NCBI RefSeq assembly: GCF_003977605.1
Contig: NZ_RYYU01000001.1
Coordinates: 826,863 to 890,862, forward strand
Length of the DNA: 64,000 bases
Reading direction: 5' to 3'
DNA from: Prevotella koreensis
Lineage (GTDB): Bacteria > Bacteroidota > Bacteroidia > Bacteroidales > Bacteroidaceae
The translations under genes and the position numbers were made by a program. Under the pieces are notes generated by a model, which was not told where the DNA came from, ran no database searches, and saw only the letters and a list, made by a program, of their open reading frames with translations. Each line of letters starts with the position of its first letter. The stretch's first letter is position 1. Of this stretch, positions 62,687 to 64,000 are shown piece by piece.

Positions 62687-64000
62687 ATGAAGAAACTCCG
62701 AAAATCGGTAAATATAATATTATGGACGTTAGTGGCAATATATTTTGCGATTATCGTCATGCTTAAACTTCCGCCCGTACAGAGGAGCATCGGAGGTTGG
62801 GTAAGTCATGTGGTAAGTGAAAAAATAAACACCAATGTTGAAGTAGGAAACGTTGATCTTGGTTTTTTGAATAGGATTATTATTGATGACGTAAAAATAT
62901 ACGATCAGAGAGACAGTCTCATGCTCGCTTCTACGCGACTCTCGGCAAAACTCGATATATTGGAGGCTATTAAAGGAAAGGTGTCCATTTCGTCGGCACA
63001 ACTTTTCGGATTTCGTGCATACCTGAGTAAAGACAGTGCCAACGTCCCATTCAATTTCCAATTCGTATTAGACTCGCTTGCCTCAAAAAATAGCGAAGAG
63101 CCTTCAAAAATAAATATGAATATAGGTTCTCTTATTATAAGGAACGGACTCATATGTTACGACCAAAAAGACCATCCAAAAGAGCATGGCAAATTCTCTG
63201 CCAAGCATATTAAAGTGTCTGATATAAGTTCGCACATAATATTAAACAAAATAACACAAGACTCTATTAATCTACATGTTAAAAGCCTGTCACTAAAAGA
63301 AGAGTCCGGACTTGCAATATCTTTATTGTCATTCAAGGCTGTTGTTACCAAAAACAGTGCATCTGTTTCTGATTTTGAATTAAAGCTCCCCAATTCTCAT
63401 GTATTTTTAGGAGATACGAAAGCAAAATACAGAATAGATGAAGGCAAACTTGTAATGAGTTCTTTAGATTTCAGTACATCAATTAATAAATCGTATATTT
63501 CACTGGCCGACTTGGCATCATTCTCTCCTGATCTGCGTCTCATAAGTCGGCCGATTGACATATCCTTAAAAGCCAATGGGCATGGTGAGAATATAAATAT
63601 AAAAGACCTCGTGGTAAAAGACCAAGGTGGCGAGATGAGCATCTTTGCAAGTGGTTATATATATGATATGTCATTACTGAAAGACTGGAGAACAGACATC
63701 AAATATTTGAGAATAAATCAGAATTACATCGAACGTTTAGCAAAAGTAATGAAAGGTGAAGATATAACCATGCCTGATGTAATCGAGCGAATAGGCGACT
63801 TTGGGTATGTGGGGTCTGTATCAAGCCGTAACTCTAAAATTTCTGCCAATGGCAAACTGACATCCAATGTGGGTAATGTTGCTATCAACTGTTCATACGG
63901 TAACAACATGTTAGGGGCAAACATAAACACAGATGGCATTGACATCGGTAAACTGCTTGCTGACGAGCGATTGGGGAATATTGCTACAAAAATAGAACTG
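62687..64000 (+). CDS. TamB-like translocation and assembly module protein (N-terminal part)
   Basis: Open from ATG 62687 to the window end, 438 codons with no stop, so the C-terminus is missing. One N-terminal membrane helix (SVNIILWTLVAIYFAIIVML) is followed by LPPVQRSIGGWVSHVVSEKI and a long beta-rich region with repeated patterns such as VEVGNVDLGFLNRIIIDDVKIYD and ISSAQLFGFRAYLSKDSANVPFNF. This fits the AsmA/TamB superfamily, which transfers lipid between membranes or helps outer-membrane assembly. The DUF490 C-terminal domain that would confirm it lies beyond the window. Confidence 0.8.
   Translation, partial: MKKLRKSVNIILWTLVAIYFAIIVMLKLPPVQRSIGGWVSHVVSEKINTNVEVGNVDLGFLNRIIIDDVKIYDQRDSLMLASTRLSAKLDILEAIKGKVSISSAQLFGFRAYLSKDSANVPFNFQFVLDSLASKNSEEPSKINMNIGSLIIRNGLICYDQKDHPKEHGKFSAKHIKVSDISSHIILNKITQDSINLHVKSLSLKEESGLAISLLSFKAVVTKNSASVSDFELKLPNSHVFLGDTKAKYRIDEGKLVMSSLDFSTSINKSYISLADLASFSPDLRLISRPIDISLKANGHGENINIKDLVVKDQGGEMSIFASGYIYDMSLLKDWRTDIKYLRINQNYIERLAKVMKGEDITMPDVIERIGDFGYVGSVSSRNSKISANGKLTSNVGNVAINCSYGNNMLGANINTDGIDIGKLLADERLGNIATKIEL

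Overview
The window comes from a member of the Bacteroidota, most likely a Prevotella-like Bacteroidales (inference). The DNA is AT-rich. The primary sigma factor is the short Bacteroidetes type, and more than twenty genes or operons carry a TAnnTTTG -7 box, several with a TTTG box 19-21 bp upstream. Shine-Dalgarno sites are weak. The gene content is also typical: S9 and M49 dipeptidyl peptidases, an M64 peptidase, Na+-NQR, GldB/GldE-like proteins, DUF4301, DUF4491, DUF4738-like and TIGR02757 proteins. Nearly all of it is chromosomal housekeeping. I see no phage, insertion sequence, CRISPR array or rRNA.

Layout. 1-5.4 kb: truncated HU/SPOR-type protein, rfbC, lipoprotein, ispE, dnaB, truA. 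5.4-16.6 kb: a Rel-type (p)ppGpp synthetase with a decayed hydrolase domain, DUF4301, phosphoglucomutase, DUF4491-rlmH, a DPP IV-like peptidase, a TIGR01212 radical SAM protein, a GldB-like lipoprotein. 16.7-23.5 kb (all minus): TMEM43-like protein, rsgA, frr, rsmA, Sfp-type PPTase, gldE, ssb and a conserved hypothetical gene. 23.6-24.0 kb: four tRNAs (Gly, Leu, Leu, Gly). 24.2-32.7 kb: nspC, rubrerythrin, the coupled fur-purA-hisS set, an AlkD-like protein, DPP III, an AraC-type regulator. 32.8-35.9 kb: a PqqD / S24-S26 peptidase / HprK-like kinase cassette, a small secreted protein and the primary sigma factor. 36-41.6 kb: tRNA-Ser, yigZ, DUF1015, serA, serC, a DbpA-type helicase. 41.7-44 kb (plus): a minimal HPPK-like protein, a secreted M64 peptidase and a TPR protein. 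44-51.5 kb (minus): menI-menF-menD, comEC, a PurF homologue without glutaminase residues, dapA. 51.6-55 kb (plus): TIGR02757 protein and clpC. 55-62.5 kb (minus): a COG2509 flavoprotein and the complete nqrABCDEF operon. 62.7 kb to the end: the start of a TamB-like gene.

Pathways represented: menaquinone synthesis beside its consumer Na+-NQR elsewhere in the window; serine synthesis (serC-serA); purine synthesis (purA, the PurF homologue); translation (frr, rlmH, rsmA, rsgA, truA, hisS, five tRNAs).

The least ordinary signals are: (i) a family of intergenic repeats with an exact 22-bp period and a core close to AAATTGGGCGA, in pairs that fold into hairpins with 15-nt loops; (ii) the compact PqqD/S24-S26/HprK-like cassette, which looks like RiPP-type tailoring genes without a visible precursor; (iii) enzymes that kept the fold but lost catalytic residues (Rel hydrolase, PurF glutaminase, a short HPPK); (iv) -7 boxes 3-4 nt from a start codon, suggesting leaderless mRNAs.
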